Shown: positions 24,057 through 34,771, counted from the first letter of the stretch. The stretch: 64,000 nucleotides of DNA from Cohaesibacter sp. ES.047 (GCF_900215505.1 NZ_LT907844.1:4046001-4110000); one strand, 5' to 3'. Notes: generated by a model from the sequence alone, not told the origin. Program-made: numbers and translations.

Positions 24057-24173
24057 GCACCAGCTTATGTAGTATCGCCATAGCTGTGTGGGATCCGCGT
24101 ACAGGCATTTACTGTCCATGCTTTCGCATAGGTCTGTTTGAGTAAAGAGTTATTGTGCGCTGGGAGGGGATGT

Positions 24174-25343
24174 ATGCTCAACGATATTACAAGACGTTTG
24201 GCTATTTATTCTATATTTGTCGGAATGAGCCTTACTCTGATGGTCATGCCATCCGCAGCGCAGCTCTATCAGACCAGCGCCAAACACGCCACACTGATGG
24301 ACTTCGACTCCGGCGCCACCCTCTTCTCCAAGGATGAAGACGAGCAGATGCCACCAGCATCTCTGGCCAAGTTGATGACCATCGAAGTCGTATTTCATGC
24401 TCTGAAGAACAACGAATTGAGTCTTGATGACGAATTCCTGATTTCCGAAAACGCCTGGCGCAAAGGCGGCGCCAATTCTGGCGGCTCGACGATGTTTGCC
24501 AAACTCGACTCTTCTGTTTCCCTCGATGATCTTCTTCATGGCATCATCGTACAGTCCGGCAACGATGCCTGCATCGCCGTAGCCGAAGGGATGGCAGGTA
24601 ACGAGGCCACCTTCGCCCAGTTGATGAACCGGAGAGCGGAAGAAATCGGCCTCAAGCACTCACGCTTTGCCAATTCAACCGGCTTACCCGCGGAAGATCA
24701 ATATGTCACGGCGCGCGATCTGGCCCATCTCGCCCGTCATCTGATCGAAGAATATCCCGATCTCTATCATTATTTCGCCATTCCCGAATTTACCTGGAAC
24801 AATATCACCCAACGCAACCGCAATCCGATCCTTGGCGCAACAGAAGGCGCTGACGGCCTGAAAACGGGACATACCCAAGCGGCCGGATATGGTGTTGTCG
24901 CCTCAGCGGCTCGTAACAACCAGCGCCTGATTGCCGTTCTGGGTGGCATGAAATCCAAGAAGGAACGGCGCGAAGAAGCCCGAAAGATCATCGACTGGGG
25001 CTTCAGGGCGTTCGTCTCGAAGCGCATCTATGACGCCGACGAGGAAATCGCCTTTGCCAGCGTGCATGGCGGCAACAAATCCGAGGTCGTTCTCGTCAGC
25101 GAACGGCCGGTCAATCTGTTCATGGCGCGCGCCAATCAAGGACGCCTGAAAGCCCGCGTCTACTACAATGGTCCGCTCGAAGCCCCCATTGATGAAGGGC
25201 AGGAAGTGGCAACGCTCAAGGTCTGGGCGGATGATAAGCTCATCCTCGAAACGTCTCTCATCACCGGAGAATCCATCGGTATGGGCAGCATGACCCAGCG
25301 TGCGATCGATGGCGTCGAAGAGCTTCTGCTCGGCTGGCTCTAG
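24174..25343 (+). CDS. D-alanyl-D-alanine carboxypeptidase (PBP5/6 family, S11)
   Basis: 389 residues from ATG 24174, preceded by GGGAGGGGA. Signal peptide through PSAAQ. Three active-site motifs: SxxK in PASLAKLM, SGN in VQSGNDACI, KTG in LKTGHTQAAGYG. C-terminal beta domain and an amphipathic end (DGVEELLLGWL) for membrane attachment. Trims the terminal D-Ala from peptidoglycan pentapeptides in the periplasm. Confidence 0.93.
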   Translation: MLNDITRRLAIYSIFVGMSLTLMVMPSAAQLYQTSAKHATLMDFDSGATLFSKDEDEQMPPASLAKLMTIEVVFHALKNNELSLDDEFLISENAWRKGGANSGGSTMFAKLDSSVSLDDLLHGIIVQSGNDACIAVAEGMAGNEATFAQLMNRRAEEIGLKHSRFANSTGLPAEDQYVTARDLAHLARHLIEEYPDLYHYFAIPEFTWNNITQRNRNPILGATEGADGLKTGHTQAAGYGVVASAARNNQRLIAVLGGMKSKKERREEARKIIDWGFRAFVSKRIYDADEEIAFASVHGGNKSEVVLVSERPVNLFMARANQGRLKARVYYNGPLEAPIDEGQEVATLKVWADDKLILETSLITGESIGMGSMTQRAIDGVEELLLGWL

Positions 25344-25496
25344 CTGTCAGCTGACCACCCAACTGGGCAGCCAACCTGCATGCGAAGACCATAATTTCAG
25401 GGACAGACGCACTTTTCGCTCCCCCAAGAGGGTGCAACGGCGCGTCATTTGAATAATATTGTCCCCCAACTAGGGTCCGCATGGAATGAGTCGCGA

Positions 25497-26210
25497 ATGC
25501 AACGAGGAAAATTCATAACCTTTGAAGGTGGGGAAGGGGTCGGCAAAACGACCCAGATACGCCTGCTTTCCGAGTATTTGAAGACCAAGGGCATTGAGTG
25601 TATCTCCTCACGTGAACCCGGCGGATCTCCATGGGCGGAAGCGGTGCGCCATGTTCTTCTTTCGGGTCTGGCCGACAAGATGGGACTGGGCCCAAGCGGA
25701 GAGGCCATTCTGTTCGCTGCAGCACGGGCCGATCATGTTGACAGCAAGATCGAACCTGCGCTTGAGCAGGGCAAGTGGGTTCTGTGTGACCGTTTCATGG
25801 ACTCCACCCGTGTCTATCAGGGCGAAAGCGACGACGTTGCGCCCGAACTGGTCGACAGTCTCGAACGCATCGCCATCAATGGACACAAGCCGGATCTGAC
25901 ATTCATTCTTGATCTCAGGGCCGATGTCGGTCTGCACAGGGCCAATGCCCGCCGAAAGGCAAGCGAAGCCGTTGATCGGTTTGAGCGCGAGGATATCACC
26001 ATCCACGAAAATCGCCGCAACGCCTTTCTTCAACTGGCGACGCGCAATCCGGATCGCTGCCGCGTCATCGATGCATCCCAGACGATTGACGAAATCGCCT
26101 TCGATATCTGGCGGACGGTCGAAAATGTGCTGATCAAGCCGGCGAAGGCCGAGCAAGAAAAACGCGATGCCGATCAGACATCGGAGCAAAATGAGGCAGA
26201 AGAGGCCTAG
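25497..26210 (+). CDS. tmk: Thymidylate kinase
   Basis: 237 residues from ATG 25497, which puts the P-loop GGEGVGKTTQ at residue ~10 as in the family. DR motif CDRFMDSTRVYQG; LID-type segment. Phosphorylates dTMP to dTDP. A charged ~25-residue C-terminal extension (AEQEKRDADQTSEQ) is unusual. Its TAG is followed without gap by holB. Confidence 0.95.
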   Translation: MQRGKFITFEGGEGVGKTTQIRLLSEYLKTKGIECISSREPGGSPWAEAVRHVLLSGLADKMGLGPSGEAILFAAARADHVDSKIEPALEQGKWVLCDRFMDSTRVYQGESDDVAPELVDSLERIAINGHKPDLTFILDLRADVGLHRANARRKASEAVDRFEREDITIHENRRNAFLQLATRNPDRCRVIDASQTIDEIAFDIWRTVENVLIKPAKAEQEKRDADQTSEQNEAEEA

Positions 26211-27293
26211 ATGGCAGATCAAAACACCGACAATCAGGTCTTTGACCAGTTGCAGACCCTGCCACCACCTCATTTGCAACTCGCCTTTCACGGCCATGCC
26301 GAGGCCGAGCAGACCTTTCTGTCGACCTGGCAATCATCCAAAATGCATCACGCTTGGCTGCTCACAGGCCCCAAAGGGATCGGCAAAGCCACGTTCGCCT
26401 TTCGGGCCGCCCGCTTCATGTTCGCAGAAGGCCGTCTGCAGAACACTGGAGGAGGGCTTCTTGATGACGCAGGAGCACAAAGCCTTGATGTGAACCCGGA
26501 GAGCAGCATCACGCGGCAGGTGGGCAATTTGGCTCATCCGAACCTTTTGCTGATCGACCGTCCCTATGACCAGAAGGGCAAGAAGTTCAAGACCGAGATC
26601 ACCGTCGATGAAGTCCGCCGCACAGTTGGCTTTTTTGGCTCCACGGCAGGGGAAAACACCTGGCGTGTGTGCATTGTCGATCCGGCAGATGATCTCAACA
26701 GCAACGCGGCCAATGCGCTGCTGAAAATCCTCGAAGAGCCGCCCGAACGCACGGTGTTCTTCCTGATCTCTCATGCGCCGGGACGCCTTCTACCGACAAT
26801 CCGGTCCCGCTGCCGCAAACTGCCCTTTACACCGTTAGAGAACCCAGAGCTGACAGAGGCGATCACAGATCTTGAAATCGCCGAAGGCAAAGACGCCGAA
26901 CGCCTGAGCGAAATATGTGATGGCTCCGTTCGACGGGCCGCCGAAATGCAATCCGAGGATGGGCTCATTGTCGTGCATGCCTTCGAGCGTCTGCTCAAGC
27001 CACCCTTTGCACCGGACTATGAGAGCATGAATGCGTTCGCCGAGATGATTAGCCAACGCGGCAAGGAAGAGCGCTTTTCCGGCTTTGCCGATCTCGTTCA
27101 GCGCTATCTCTCCAAACGACTGCATGAACAGCACAACAAGGATGGCATCAGAAATGCCGATCTGTATCCGCTGTCCCAAGCATGGGAGGAAAGTGGCGAG
27201 ATGATCCGGCAAACCCAGATTTTCAATCTCGACAAGAAGCAGACCGTCATCGAAGTGATGCGCATGATCGCAAAGGCGTCCAAGGGTTCCTGA
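26211..27293 (+). CDS. holB: DNA polymerase III subunit delta'
   Basis: 360 residues; ATG immediately after the tmk stop, indicating coupling. Walker A-like GPKGIGKATF, sensor/Arg-finger region SRCRKLPF, AAA+ core around EVRRTVGFF and NALLKILEEPPERT. Part of the clamp loader. The tmk-holB order is conserved in bacteria. Confidence 0.94.
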   Translation: MADQNTDNQVFDQLQTLPPPHLQLAFHGHAEAEQTFLSTWQSSKMHHAWLLTGPKGIGKATFAFRAARFMFAEGRLQNTGGGLLDDAGAQSLDVNPESSITRQVGNLAHPNLLLIDRPYDQKGKKFKTEITVDEVRRTVGFFGSTAGENTWRVCIVDPADDLNSNAANALLKILEEPPERTVFFLISHAPGRLLPTIRSRCRKLPFTPLENPELTEAITDLEIAEGKDAERLSEICDGSVRRAAEMQSEDGLIVVHAFERLLKPPFAPDYESMNAFAEMISQRGKEERFSGFADLVQRYLSKRLHEQHNKDGIRNADLYPLSQAWEESGEMIRQTQIFNLDKKQTVIEVMRMIAKASKGS

Positions 27294-27456
27294 CTGTCCG
27301 CTGTCCACCGAGAAAACGACAAAAGGCCTTGACGGCAAAGGCACCATCGCCCAAAACCACTATGGACTTTTGGAGCAGAATGAAGGCAACGCCCTAAAAC
27401 CCGGTGTGCCAACAGCCACTCCCTCATCAATCGAACATTAGAAAACGACCATCGGC

Positions 27457-29022
27457 ATGACAGACAGAAAACCGTTCTTCATCTCTACAGCAATCTCTTA
27501 TCCCAACGGCGCACCACACATTGGTCACGCCTATGAGATGATGGCGACGGACGCGATGGCGCGCTTCAAGCGACTGGATGGCTTTGATGTTTTCTTCGTG
27601 ACCGGAACCGACGAGCACGGCCAGAAGATGCAGCAGACTGCCGAGAAGATCGGCCTGACCGCAGCTGAACTGGCCGACCGCAACGCTCCGGTGTTCGAAG
27701 CCATGGCCAAGGCACTCAATTGCTCCAACGATGACTTCATCCGCACGACCCAACCGCGCCATCACGAGGCGTCAAAAGCGATCTGGAAGGCGATGGAAGC
27801 CAACGGCGACATCTATCTGGACAGCTACGCCGGCTGGTATTCGGTCCGTGACGAGGCCTTTTATGCCGAAAGCGAAACTGAAGTCCGCGAGGATGGTGTG
27901 CGCTATGGCCCGCAGGGGTCACCGGTTGAATGGACCGAAGAAGAGAGCTATTTCTTCCGGCTCTCGAGCTATCAGGACAAACTGCTGGAGCTTTACGAAG
28001 CCAATCCGGATTTCATGGGCCCGTCCGAGCGCCGCAACGAAGTCATCAGCTTCGTCAAGGGTGGCTTGCGCGATCTGTCCATTTCCCGCACTACGTTCGA
28101 CTGGGGCATTCCGGTTCCGGGCACGGACAATCACGTCATGTATGTCTGGGTTGACGCCCTGACGAACTACATCACCTCGATTGGATATCCCGATACCGAG
28201 AGTGAAAAATTCAAGCATTTCTGGTCCAACGCGACCCACATCATCGGCAAGGACATCATCCGTTTTCACGCCGTCTACTGGCCGGCCTTCCTGATGTCTG
28301 CCGGTGTGCCTCTGCCCAAGCGTGTCTATGCCCACGGCTTCCTGTTCAACCGCGGCGAAAAGATGTCCAAATCGGTCGGCAACGTCATCGATCCCTTTGG
28401 ATTGATTGAAGAATATGGCCTTGATCAGACGCGTTTCTTCTTCATGCGTGAAGTGCCTTTCGGGCAGGATGGCAACTACAGCCACGAAGCCATCGTCAAC
28501 CGCACCAATGCCGATCTCGCCAATGATCTTGGCAACCTTGCCAGCCGTTCGCTGTCGATGATCGCCAAAAACTGCGACAATGCCCTGCCGGAACCTAGCG
28601 CCTTCAGCGACGAAGATAAGGCAATCCTTGATCAGGCCGACGCCATGCGCGCCAAGTGTCAGGCCTTCATGGACAAGAACCTCATTCACAAGGCACTGGA
28701 AACCATCTGGGACACCGTTGGCGAAGCGAACCGCTATTTTGCCAGCCAGGAACCTTGGGCGCTTCGCAAAACCGATTTCGATCGCATGAAAACTGTGCTC
28801 TATGTCACCGCCGAGGTCATTCGTCAGGTTGGCATTCTGGCCCAGCCCTTCATTCCGGCATCGGCAGAAAAGCTACTTGATCTGTTTGCCCTTGATGCGG
28901 CTGATCGCAACTTTGCCTCGCTTGGTGACACAGGACGCTTGAAGCCGGGCACGCCAATTGAAAAACCAAGTCCGGTCTTCCCGCGCTATGTCGAGAAGAG
29001 CGAAGAAGAAGAAAAGGCCTGA
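27457..29022 (+). CDS. metG: Methionyl-tRNA synthetase
   Basis: 521 residues. HIGH motif in [15 protein letters not shown] in EKMSKSVGN, class I catalytic core with TGTDEHGQK. It lacks a C-terminal tRNA-binding EMAP domain, like the shorter alphaproteobacterial type. Charges tRNA-Met. 2 bases separate it from the next gene. Confidence 0.96.
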   Translation: MTDRKPFFISTAISYPNGAPHIGHAYEMMATDAMARFKRLDGFDVFFVTGTDEHGQKMQQTAEKIGLTAAELADRNAPVFEAMAKALNCSNDDFIRTTQPRHHEASKAIWKAMEANGDIYLDSYAGWYSVRDEAFYAESETEVREDGVRYGPQGSPVEWTEEESYFFRLSSYQDKLLELYEANPDFMGPSERRNEVISFVKGGLRDLSISRTTFDWGIPVPGTDNHVMYVWVDALTNYITSIGYPDTESEKFKHFWSNATHIIGKDIIRFHAVYWPAFLMSAGVPLPKRVYAHGFLFNRGEKMSKSVGNVIDPFGLIEEYGLDQTRFFFMREVPFGQDGNYSHEAIVNRTNADLANDLGNLASRSLSMIAKNCDNALPEPSAFSDEDKAILDQADAMRAKCQAFMDKNLIHKALETIWDTVGEANRYFASQEPWALRKTDFDRMKTVLYVTAEVIRQVGILAQPFIPASAEKLLDLFALDAADRNFASLGDTGRLKPGTPIEKPSPVFPRYVEKSEEEEKA

Positions 29023-29024
29023 TC

Positions 29025-29819
29025 ATGCTGGTCGACAGCCATTGCCATCTCGACTTTCCCGACTTCAAGGAAGAATTGGGCGACGTGATCCGTCGCGCCG
29101 AATTGGCGGGTGTCGGCCATATGGTCACCATCAGCACACGCATCCGCCAGTTCGATCAGGTCAAGGCGATTGCCGAGGCTCATGACAACATCTTCTGCTC
29201 GGTCGGCACCCATCCGCACAATGCTGATGAGGAACTCGACTTTTCAGCCGAAGACATCGCCAAACTAGCCGAGCATCCCAAATGCGTTGCCATTGGCGAG
29301 GCTGGCCTTGACTATTTCTATGACAACGCCCCGCGAGAAGCACAGGCGCAAGGCCTGCGAACCCACATCAACGCTGCCCGCATGACCGGACTGCCGCTGG
29401 TGATCCATTCCCGCGATGCAGACGAAGACATGATCTCAATCCTGAGCGAAGGCATGGAGGAGGGGGCCTACCCCGCACTTCTCCATTGCTTTTCGTCCGG
29501 GCGCGAACTGGCCATGCGAGCCGTCGACATGGGCATGTATGTCTCCCTTTCCGGCATTCTGACCTTTAGACGCAGTCAGGATATCCGGGATATCGTGGCC
29601 GATGTGCCGCTGGATCGCTTGCTGGTGGAGACCGACGCTCCTTATCTTGCGCCGATGCCATATCGCGGCAAACGCAACGAACCGGCCTATGTGGCACACA
29701 CCGCCGCCGTACTGGCCGAGGTCAAGGGCGTATCCCTTGAGGAAATCACGCGCATCACGACGGACAACTTTTTCCGTTTCTTTTCAAAGGCAAAGCCCGT
29801 CAGCGGACAAGCAGGATAA
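29025..29819 (+). CDS. TatD family metal-dependent hydrolase
   Basis: 264 residues. Metal ligands visible: VDSHCHLDF, GEAGLDYFYD, IHSRDADED, HCFSS and ETDAPYLAP. TatD proteins are 3'-5' exonucleases/DNases. Ordered directly after metG, as in many alphaproteobacteria. Confidence 0.92.
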   Translation: MLVDSHCHLDFPDFKEELGDVIRRAELAGVGHMVTISTRIRQFDQVKAIAEAHDNIFCSVGTHPHNADEELDFSAEDIAKLAEHPKCVAIGEAGLDYFYDNAPREAQAQGLRTHINAARMTGLPLVIHSRDADEDMISILSEGMEEGAYPALLHCFSSGRELAMRAVDMGMYVSLSGILTFRRSQDIRDIVADVPLDRLLVETDAPYLAPMPYRGKRNEPAYVAHTAAVLAEVKGVSLEEITRITTDNFFRFFSKAKPVSGQAG

Positions 29820-29839
29820 AGGGATAGATCGAACACCCC

Positions 29840-30643
29840 ATGGCGAACAGCGGATTGACAATGCACATTCTGGGCTGCGGCTCTTCACCGGGCGTGCCGC
29901 GTGTCGGCAATGACTGGGGAAAGTGCGATCCATCCAATCCGAAGAACCGCCGTATGCGTTGTTCGGTCCTGATCGAAAAGGCAGACGGGAATGAGGTCAC
30001 GCGGGCGCTGATCGATACCGGCCCGGATTTTCGTCAGCAGATGCTCCAGACCGGCATCAGCTGGGTTGATGGCGTTCTTTATACCCATCCGCATGCCGAT
30101 CATTTGCATGGCATTGATGACCTTCGAGCCTTTGTCTTCAATCGCCGCGAGCGTGTTCAGATCTACGCCAATGATCTGACCCTCAACCGCATTCGGGAAG
30201 CCTTCGGCTATTGCCTCGAAACACCAGAAGGCAGTTCCTATCCGCCCATTCTTGAAGCCCAGCTCATTGACCATGGCACGCCGGTTACCATCTCGGGACC
30301 TGCTGGCGACATCGTTGCCATGCCATACAATCAGATCCATGGCGACATCGTCTCGCTGGGATTTCGCATCGGCGATCTGGCCTATTCCTCGGATGTCAGT
30401 GATCTGGAGCCTTCGACGGTCGATCTTCTCCAAGGGCTCGATGTATGGATTGTCGACGCCTTGCGTTATGCACCGCACCCAAGCCACTTCATGCTCGATC
30501 AGGTTCTTGAATGGGTCGACCGCCTCAAGCCGAAGAAAACCATCCTGACGCACATGCATGTCGACATGGATTACGAAACGCTCGTGCGAAACTTGCCGGA
30601 CGGCGTTGTCCCGGCCCATGACGGCATGGTCTTTTCCTTCTGA
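29840..30643 (+). CDS. MBL-fold (PhnP-like) metallohydrolase
   Basis: 267 residues. Metal motif THPHADHLHGIDD (HxHxDH), further ligands in YSSDVSD and LTHMHVDMDY. Family members act on phosphodiesters, including cyclic phosphates; exact substrate unknown. Terminal gene of the metG-tatD run. Confidence 0.88.
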   Translation: MANSGLTMHILGCGSSPGVPRVGNDWGKCDPSNPKNRRMRCSVLIEKADGNEVTRALIDTGPDFRQQMLQTGISWVDGVLYTHPHADHLHGIDDLRAFVFNRRERVQIYANDLTLNRIREAFGYCLETPEGSSYPPILEAQLIDHGTPVTISGPAGDIVAMPYNQIHGDIVSLGFRIGDLAYSSDVSDLEPSTVDLLQGLDVWIVDALRYAPHPSHFMLDQVLEWVDRLKPKKTILTHMHVDMDYETLVRNLPDGVVPAHDGMVFSF

Positions 30644-30686
30644 CGAAACAACAGCCTCAAAGCCTAAGCTGAACCAGCAAAGCGGA

Positions 30687-31379
30687 TCACCGCTTTTGCG
30701 ACAGGCTGTAATTGTTGCCACCGCGTTTCAGTGCGCGCTGATAGGCGGGCCGCGCCTGTATGGCATCAATGTAAGCCTCGATACGATCATTCGGCGCGCC
30801 ATCAACGGCGAACCGATCCATGGTCGCTTCAACGACAAATCCCATCGCAATATCCGCCGCACTGAATTGGCCACCTGCGAACCAGCCATCACGAGCCAGA
30901 GTGTCATTCCAGAATGTCACATGGTCAACCAATTGCGGATCGATCAGACTGTCTGTTACGCCCTTGCAAATCAAAGACGCAATCGGTCGGATCAGCACTG
31001 GAACCTTCTTTGGCAGCATCTGAAAAAGCAGCTTGTTGGTCACCAAAGGCATGGCTGAACCTTCGCTATAATGCAGCCAGTAGAGATAGTCGTGATAGGC
31101 GTCCGTATCCCGTGCGGGTCTCAGCGTGTTGCCTGATCCGCCGTCAGATCCATAGGTATCGACGAGATACTCAATCATGGCTCCGCTTTCAGCCAGAACC
31201 CGATCACCATCCTCGATCACAGGCGATTTGCCGAGAGGGTGAACAGACTTCAAGCTATCCGGTGCACGAAAGTCCTTCGTGCGCTTGTAGACGATCACGT
31301 CATACTCAACGGACAGTTCCTCCAGAAGCCACAGGATGCGGTGGGCGCGGGATTCTTCGAGATAATGGACGCGGATCAT
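30687..31379 (-). CDS. Glutathione S-transferase family protein
   Basis: 230 residues from ATG 31379, chosen because the thioredoxin-like domain starts at once (MIRVHYLEESRAHRILWLLE) and GAAAGG precedes it. GSH-site features LGKSPVIEDGDRVLAESGAM. C-terminal helical domain. Convergent with the MBL hydrolase. The 370 bases upstream (31,380-31,753) are AT-rich and show no gene. Confidence 0.9.
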   Translation of the reverse strand: MIRVHYLEESRAHRILWLLEELSVEYDVIVYKRTKDFRAPDSLKSVHPLGKSPVIEDGDRVLAESGAMIEYLVDTYGSDGGSGNTLRPARDTDAYHDYLYWLHYSEGSAMPLVTNKLLFQMLPKKVPVLIRPIASLICKGVTDSLIDPQLVDHVTFWNDTLARDGWFAGGQFSAADIAMGFVVEATMDRFAVDGAPNDRIEAYIDAIQARPAYQRALKRGGNNYSLSQKR

Positions 31380-31753
31380 CGTGAGCCTTTCTTCAAATGT
31401 CGTTGAAGCATATACGTGACAAAGGGAAAAGAAGATCACACGGTGCGCAGTTGAGACAACGAACAAAAACTTCAAGGATCATCATTTAATGATTGATTCT
31501 TATAGAGTTTCAGCGCTCACGAAGGCCAACAGAAATATCAGAGCGAACTAATAAAGTTCCATAATATAGATTATGCGAATCATTGATCAACAGTGATTTG
31601 TAACTATCCAAACATCCTTAGAAAAGCGTTACCAAGAGTCGCAAGAACATCTCTCCCCCACTCAAGGATGATTCAGCGCTCATCTAGCGCGTTCGGAACC
31701 AGACAAAATCAACTGATCCCGAACGAACGTGTCTCAGCCTTTCGGCCGGTGGT

Positions 31754-32929
31754 TTACGACCAGGGTTTGCCATCAAGATGATGCGATGCTTCAAAGCTTG
31801 CAGGCAGCATCAAAGTTGGTGCAAGACCAGCAATGCGTTCTCTGGAAACCTCGGCAATGGCGTGAGCGATACCAAAACCGATCTTGAAGCCACCAGTCGC
31901 TACGAACAGGCTTTTTGATCCCGGTAGAAAGCCGACCATCGGATCACGCTTCGACGCCTTTGGCCGAACACCAGCCCAGCGGGTCAGAATCTCGGCCCCT
32001 TCAAGCATCGGACACAGATTGAGCGCCTTCTGCCAGATTTCATCGCATTGATGATCCGTACTGTGTTCGTCGTCCCAGTGTTCCTCTGACGTGCTGCCGA
32101 TGGCACAGACGCCGCCGTCATGCGGCACGACATAGACGCTGCGATCATAAAGGATCGGCAGACCCGGCTCCTGCCCAACCTTGGCGATCAGCGCCTGTCC
32201 CTTAACGCCCTTGCCAAGCTCTTGCATGCCCGTCAGCTGCTCGACCATGGGAAAGCTTCTGAACCCGGCCGCCATGACCACCACACCAGCCTCAAGCCGG
32301 TCGCCATTGTCCAGCGTCACGCTGGCGCTTTCGCCAAGATCCTCGATGTCGAGGACCGCCCTGTTCTCAAGGATCTGACCACCGCGCTTGAGCACAGAGG
32401 CCTTGGCAGCTTCGCAATAGGCTCTTGGATTGGCTCGCGCCGAGAAATTGTCAAAGGCGTAGCCTTGCGGGCACAGATCCGTATTGATCCATCCATGCAG
32501 GTTCGTGTCATCAAACACCTTGTGGTAAAAGCCGGTCTCGGCCCCGTGCCACAAGGTTTCCGCCTCTTTTGAGCGCACGAAATGACGCTCCCTGAGGTTC
32601 TCTGTGCCAAGCGGCACGACCCGACCGCAACGATCATAGCCTATTGAGATTCCAACCTCTTCTTCAAGTGCTACCTTAACTTCAGAAAGGTTCTTCAAGG
32701 CTCTGAATTGAAACTCTTTTTTCTCATTCCATCGCTCAGACATATGGGGTAGAAGCGCACCCAGAAGACCGTAGCTGGCACCCTGCCCGATCTCCCCCTT
32801 ATCGACCAGAGTGACACGCATGCCAGCCCCAAGACAGGCGCGGGCGATGGACAGACCAAAGACACCGCCTCCAATGATGAGGCAGTCTGGACGGGAGGCA
32901 GTTTCGGTGGGAGAAAGAGGACTTGGCAT
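31754..32929 (-). CDS. FAD-dependent oxidoreductase (DAO family), possible MnmC(o) counterpart
   Basis: 391 residues. N-terminal FAD-binding Rossmann motif LIIGGGVFGLSIARA, ASYGLLGALLPHM, C-terminal GGFKIGFGIAHAIAE. DAO-fold proteins oxidise C-N bonds. Divergent to mnmD with 94 bases between them. In gammaproteobacteria the same two activities are fused in MnmC, so this enzyme may remove the carboxymethyl group of cmnm5U34 in tRNA. That role is inference; glycine or amino-acid oxidase activity is the alternative. Confidence 0.75.
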   Translation of the reverse strand: MPSPLSPTETASRPDCLIIGGGVFGLSIARACLGAGMRVTLVDKGEIGQGASYGLLGALLPHMSERWNEKKEFQFRALKNLSEVKVALEEEVGISIGYDRCGRVVPLGTENLRERHFVRSKEAETLWHGAETGFYHKVFDDTNLHGWINTDLCPQGYAFDNFSARANPRAYCEAAKASVLKRGGQILENRAVLDIEDLGESASVTLDNGDRLEAGVVVMAAGFRSFPMVEQLTGMQELGKGVKGQALIAKVGQEPGLPILYDRSVYVVPHDGGVCAIGSTSEEHWDDEHSTDHQCDEIWQKALNLCPMLEGAEILTRWAGVRPKASKRDPMVGFLPGSKSLFVATGGFKIGFGIAHAIAEVSRERIAGLAPTLMLPASFEASHHLDGKPWS

Positions 32930-33023
32930 CGGTGCGATTTCTTCTTATGAAAGGGAGGAACAACAGGTCTCGGACCTTGAGCGACAGTTGCCGCACCCTA
33001 CTCCTTCGAGGGGAAAATTCAAT

Positions 33024-33722
33024 ATGCCCCAGTCCCCCGAGCTTGTCTGGCTCGACAATCTGACACCGAAATCCACACGCTTTAACGACACCTACTACAC
33101 CCGCGAGAGCGGCATAGAGGAAAGTCGGTATGTCTTTGTTGATGGCAATGCGCTTGCCGCGCGCTGGAAGAGCGGCGAGGCACCGACCATCGGAGAGTTG
33201 GGGTTCGGCACCGGCCTCAACTTCCTCGTGACATGGCAGGCATGGATGGTGGCACATGCGAATGGCGCCACCAAGGATCCGGCCCTGACGTTCGTCTCAG
33301 TCGAAAAGTATCCCTTGGATCGCGACAGCCTCGCCAAGGCTCTATCGCCATGGGAGGACATTGCCCCCCTCGCCGATCAGCTCATCGGTGCTTGGCAACC
33401 AGACGCCGAAGGCTGGCAGCAATTAAGCTTGCGCTCTGCAACGCTCCATCTTTTCATTGGCGACGCAACAGATGCGCTCAGCTCCATGCCGATGGCGATC
33501 GACGCATGGTTTCTGGATGGCTTCAACCCCAAGACCAATCCCGACCTCTGGTCGCTTGATCTCATGCAGGCAGTCGCAGATGCATCCAATCCGAACGCGA
33601 CATTGGCCAGCTATACCGCTGCGGGCTGGGTCCGGCGCAATCTGGACGCAGCGGGCTTTGCCATTGCAAAGCGCAAGGGCTTTGGGCATAAACGGGATAT
33701 GATCACCGGCACAAAACGGTGA
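33024..33722 (+). CDS. mnmD: tRNA (mnm5s2U34)-methyltransferase, MnmD type
   Basis: 232 residues from ATG 33024 with GAGGGGA upstream; an upstream frame extending back to 32811 is rejected. N-terminal LVWLDNLTPKSTRFNDTYY, SAM-binding GELGFGTGLNFL, and DAWFLDGFNPKTNPDLW are signature parts of the MnmC methyltransferase domain (DUF752). Adds the methyl group of mnm5U34 in tRNA. Stand-alone, with the oxidase encoded divergently. Confidence 0.9.
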   Translation: MPQSPELVWLDNLTPKSTRFNDTYYTRESGIEESRYVFVDGNALAARWKSGEAPTIGELGFGTGLNFLVTWQAWMVAHANGATKDPALTFVSVEKYPLDRDSLAKALSPWEDIAPLADQLIGAWQPDAEGWQQLSLRSATLHLFIGDATDALSSMPMAIDAWFLDGFNPKTNPDLWSLDLMQAVADASNPNATLASYTAAGWVRRNLDAAGFAIAKRKGFGHKRDMITGTKR

Positions 33723-33772
33723 TCTTGCCTCACGATCTCAGCCGCATTTTCCAACAAAGCCCGATTGGTCCC

Positions 33773-34630
33773 ATGTCAGCAGATACCAAATCCATTGCCC
33801 CGTCCCGTGACATCGACATGCTCATCGAAATCATGCGCCGCCTCAGGGACAAGGAGACCGGCTGTCCGTGGGACGTAGAACAAACCTTCGCTTCGATCAT
33901 TCCCTACACGATCGAGGAAGCCTATGAGGTGCAGGACGCGATCGAACGCGACGACCTTGATGATATGCGTGACGAGTTGGGAGACCTGCTGCTTCAGGTG
34001 ATCTTCCATGCTCAGATGGCCAGTGAAATGGACGACCACCCTGCCCGGTTCGACTTCGGCGATGTGGTCCACGCCATCACCAAAAAGATGATCCGTCGCC
34101 ACCCACACGTCTTTGGCGATGTCGGCCAGCGCGGCAAGGCACTGGTGCGCGGTGCATGGGAAGCGATCAAGCAGGAAGAAAAGGCCGAACGCGCCGAACG
34201 CCGGGCCGAGATGGGCATCACCGATGAGGCCAAGGCCTTTCTTGATGATGTGCCACGCGGGTTCCCCTCGCTTCTGGCCGCCGTCAAACTGCAAAAGCAG
34301 GCAAGCAAGGTCGGCTTTGACTGGAACGATCCGATGCTCGTCCTCGACAAGATCACCGAGGAAGTCGAGGAAGTGCGCGTGGAAATCAACAAAGGCATGG
34401 AAGAGAATGAACAGGCGATCAAGGAAGAGATCGGCGATCTTCTGTTTGCCGTGGCCAATCTCGCCCGTCATGCCCACGTCGACCCGGATGAGGCCCTCGC
34501 CAGCGCCAATCAGAAATTCCGCACCCGCTTCGGCTATATCGAAGAGCAGTTGACCCGTGAGGGTTCATCCCTTGATGAGGCCACTCTTGGAGAGATGGAA
34601 ACCCTGTGGCAACAGGCCAAGAAGAAGTAG
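33773..34630 (+). CDS. mazG: Nucleoside triphosphate pyrophosphohydrolase MazG
   Basis: 285 residues from ATG 33773; a GTG at 33719 overlapping the mnmD stop would add 18 residues and cannot be excluded. Two MazG repeats: GCPWDVEQTF with EEAYEVQDAIE and DELGDLLLQV in the first, EEVEEVRVEI and EEIGDLLFAV in the second. Hydrolyses non-canonical and excess NTPs. Confidence 0.93.
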   Translation: MSADTKSIAPSRDIDMLIEIMRRLRDKETGCPWDVEQTFASIIPYTIEEAYEVQDAIERDDLDDMRDELGDLLLQVIFHAQMASEMDDHPARFDFGDVVHAITKKMIRRHPHVFGDVGQRGKALVRGAWEAIKQEEKAERAERRAEMGITDEAKAFLDDVPRGFPSLLAAVKLQKQASKVGFDWNDPMLVLDKITEEVEEVRVEINKGMEENEQAIKEEIGDLLFAVANLARHAHVDPDEALASANQKFRTRFGYIEEQLTREGSSLDEATLGEMETLWQQAKKK

Positions 34631-34756
34631 CCAGCGCTCAGATAAGCCTTTCGTCCACAAAACAACATGCTTCCGCCGTATCTATGGAAATGTAACATAA
34701 ATATGGCCAGAAACCGCACATATCCATGTCATCGTAACAGAATTTGTGCTATATAA

Positions 34757-34771
34757 ATCACTAAATGTGAT
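34757..34771. promoter_or_regulatory. Small palindrome upstream of the pdxA-like gene
   Basis: ATCAC-TAAAT-GTGAT in an AT-rich stretch 88 bases before the start; possible operator for the LacI-family regulator encoded nearby, unproven. Confidence 0.3.
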
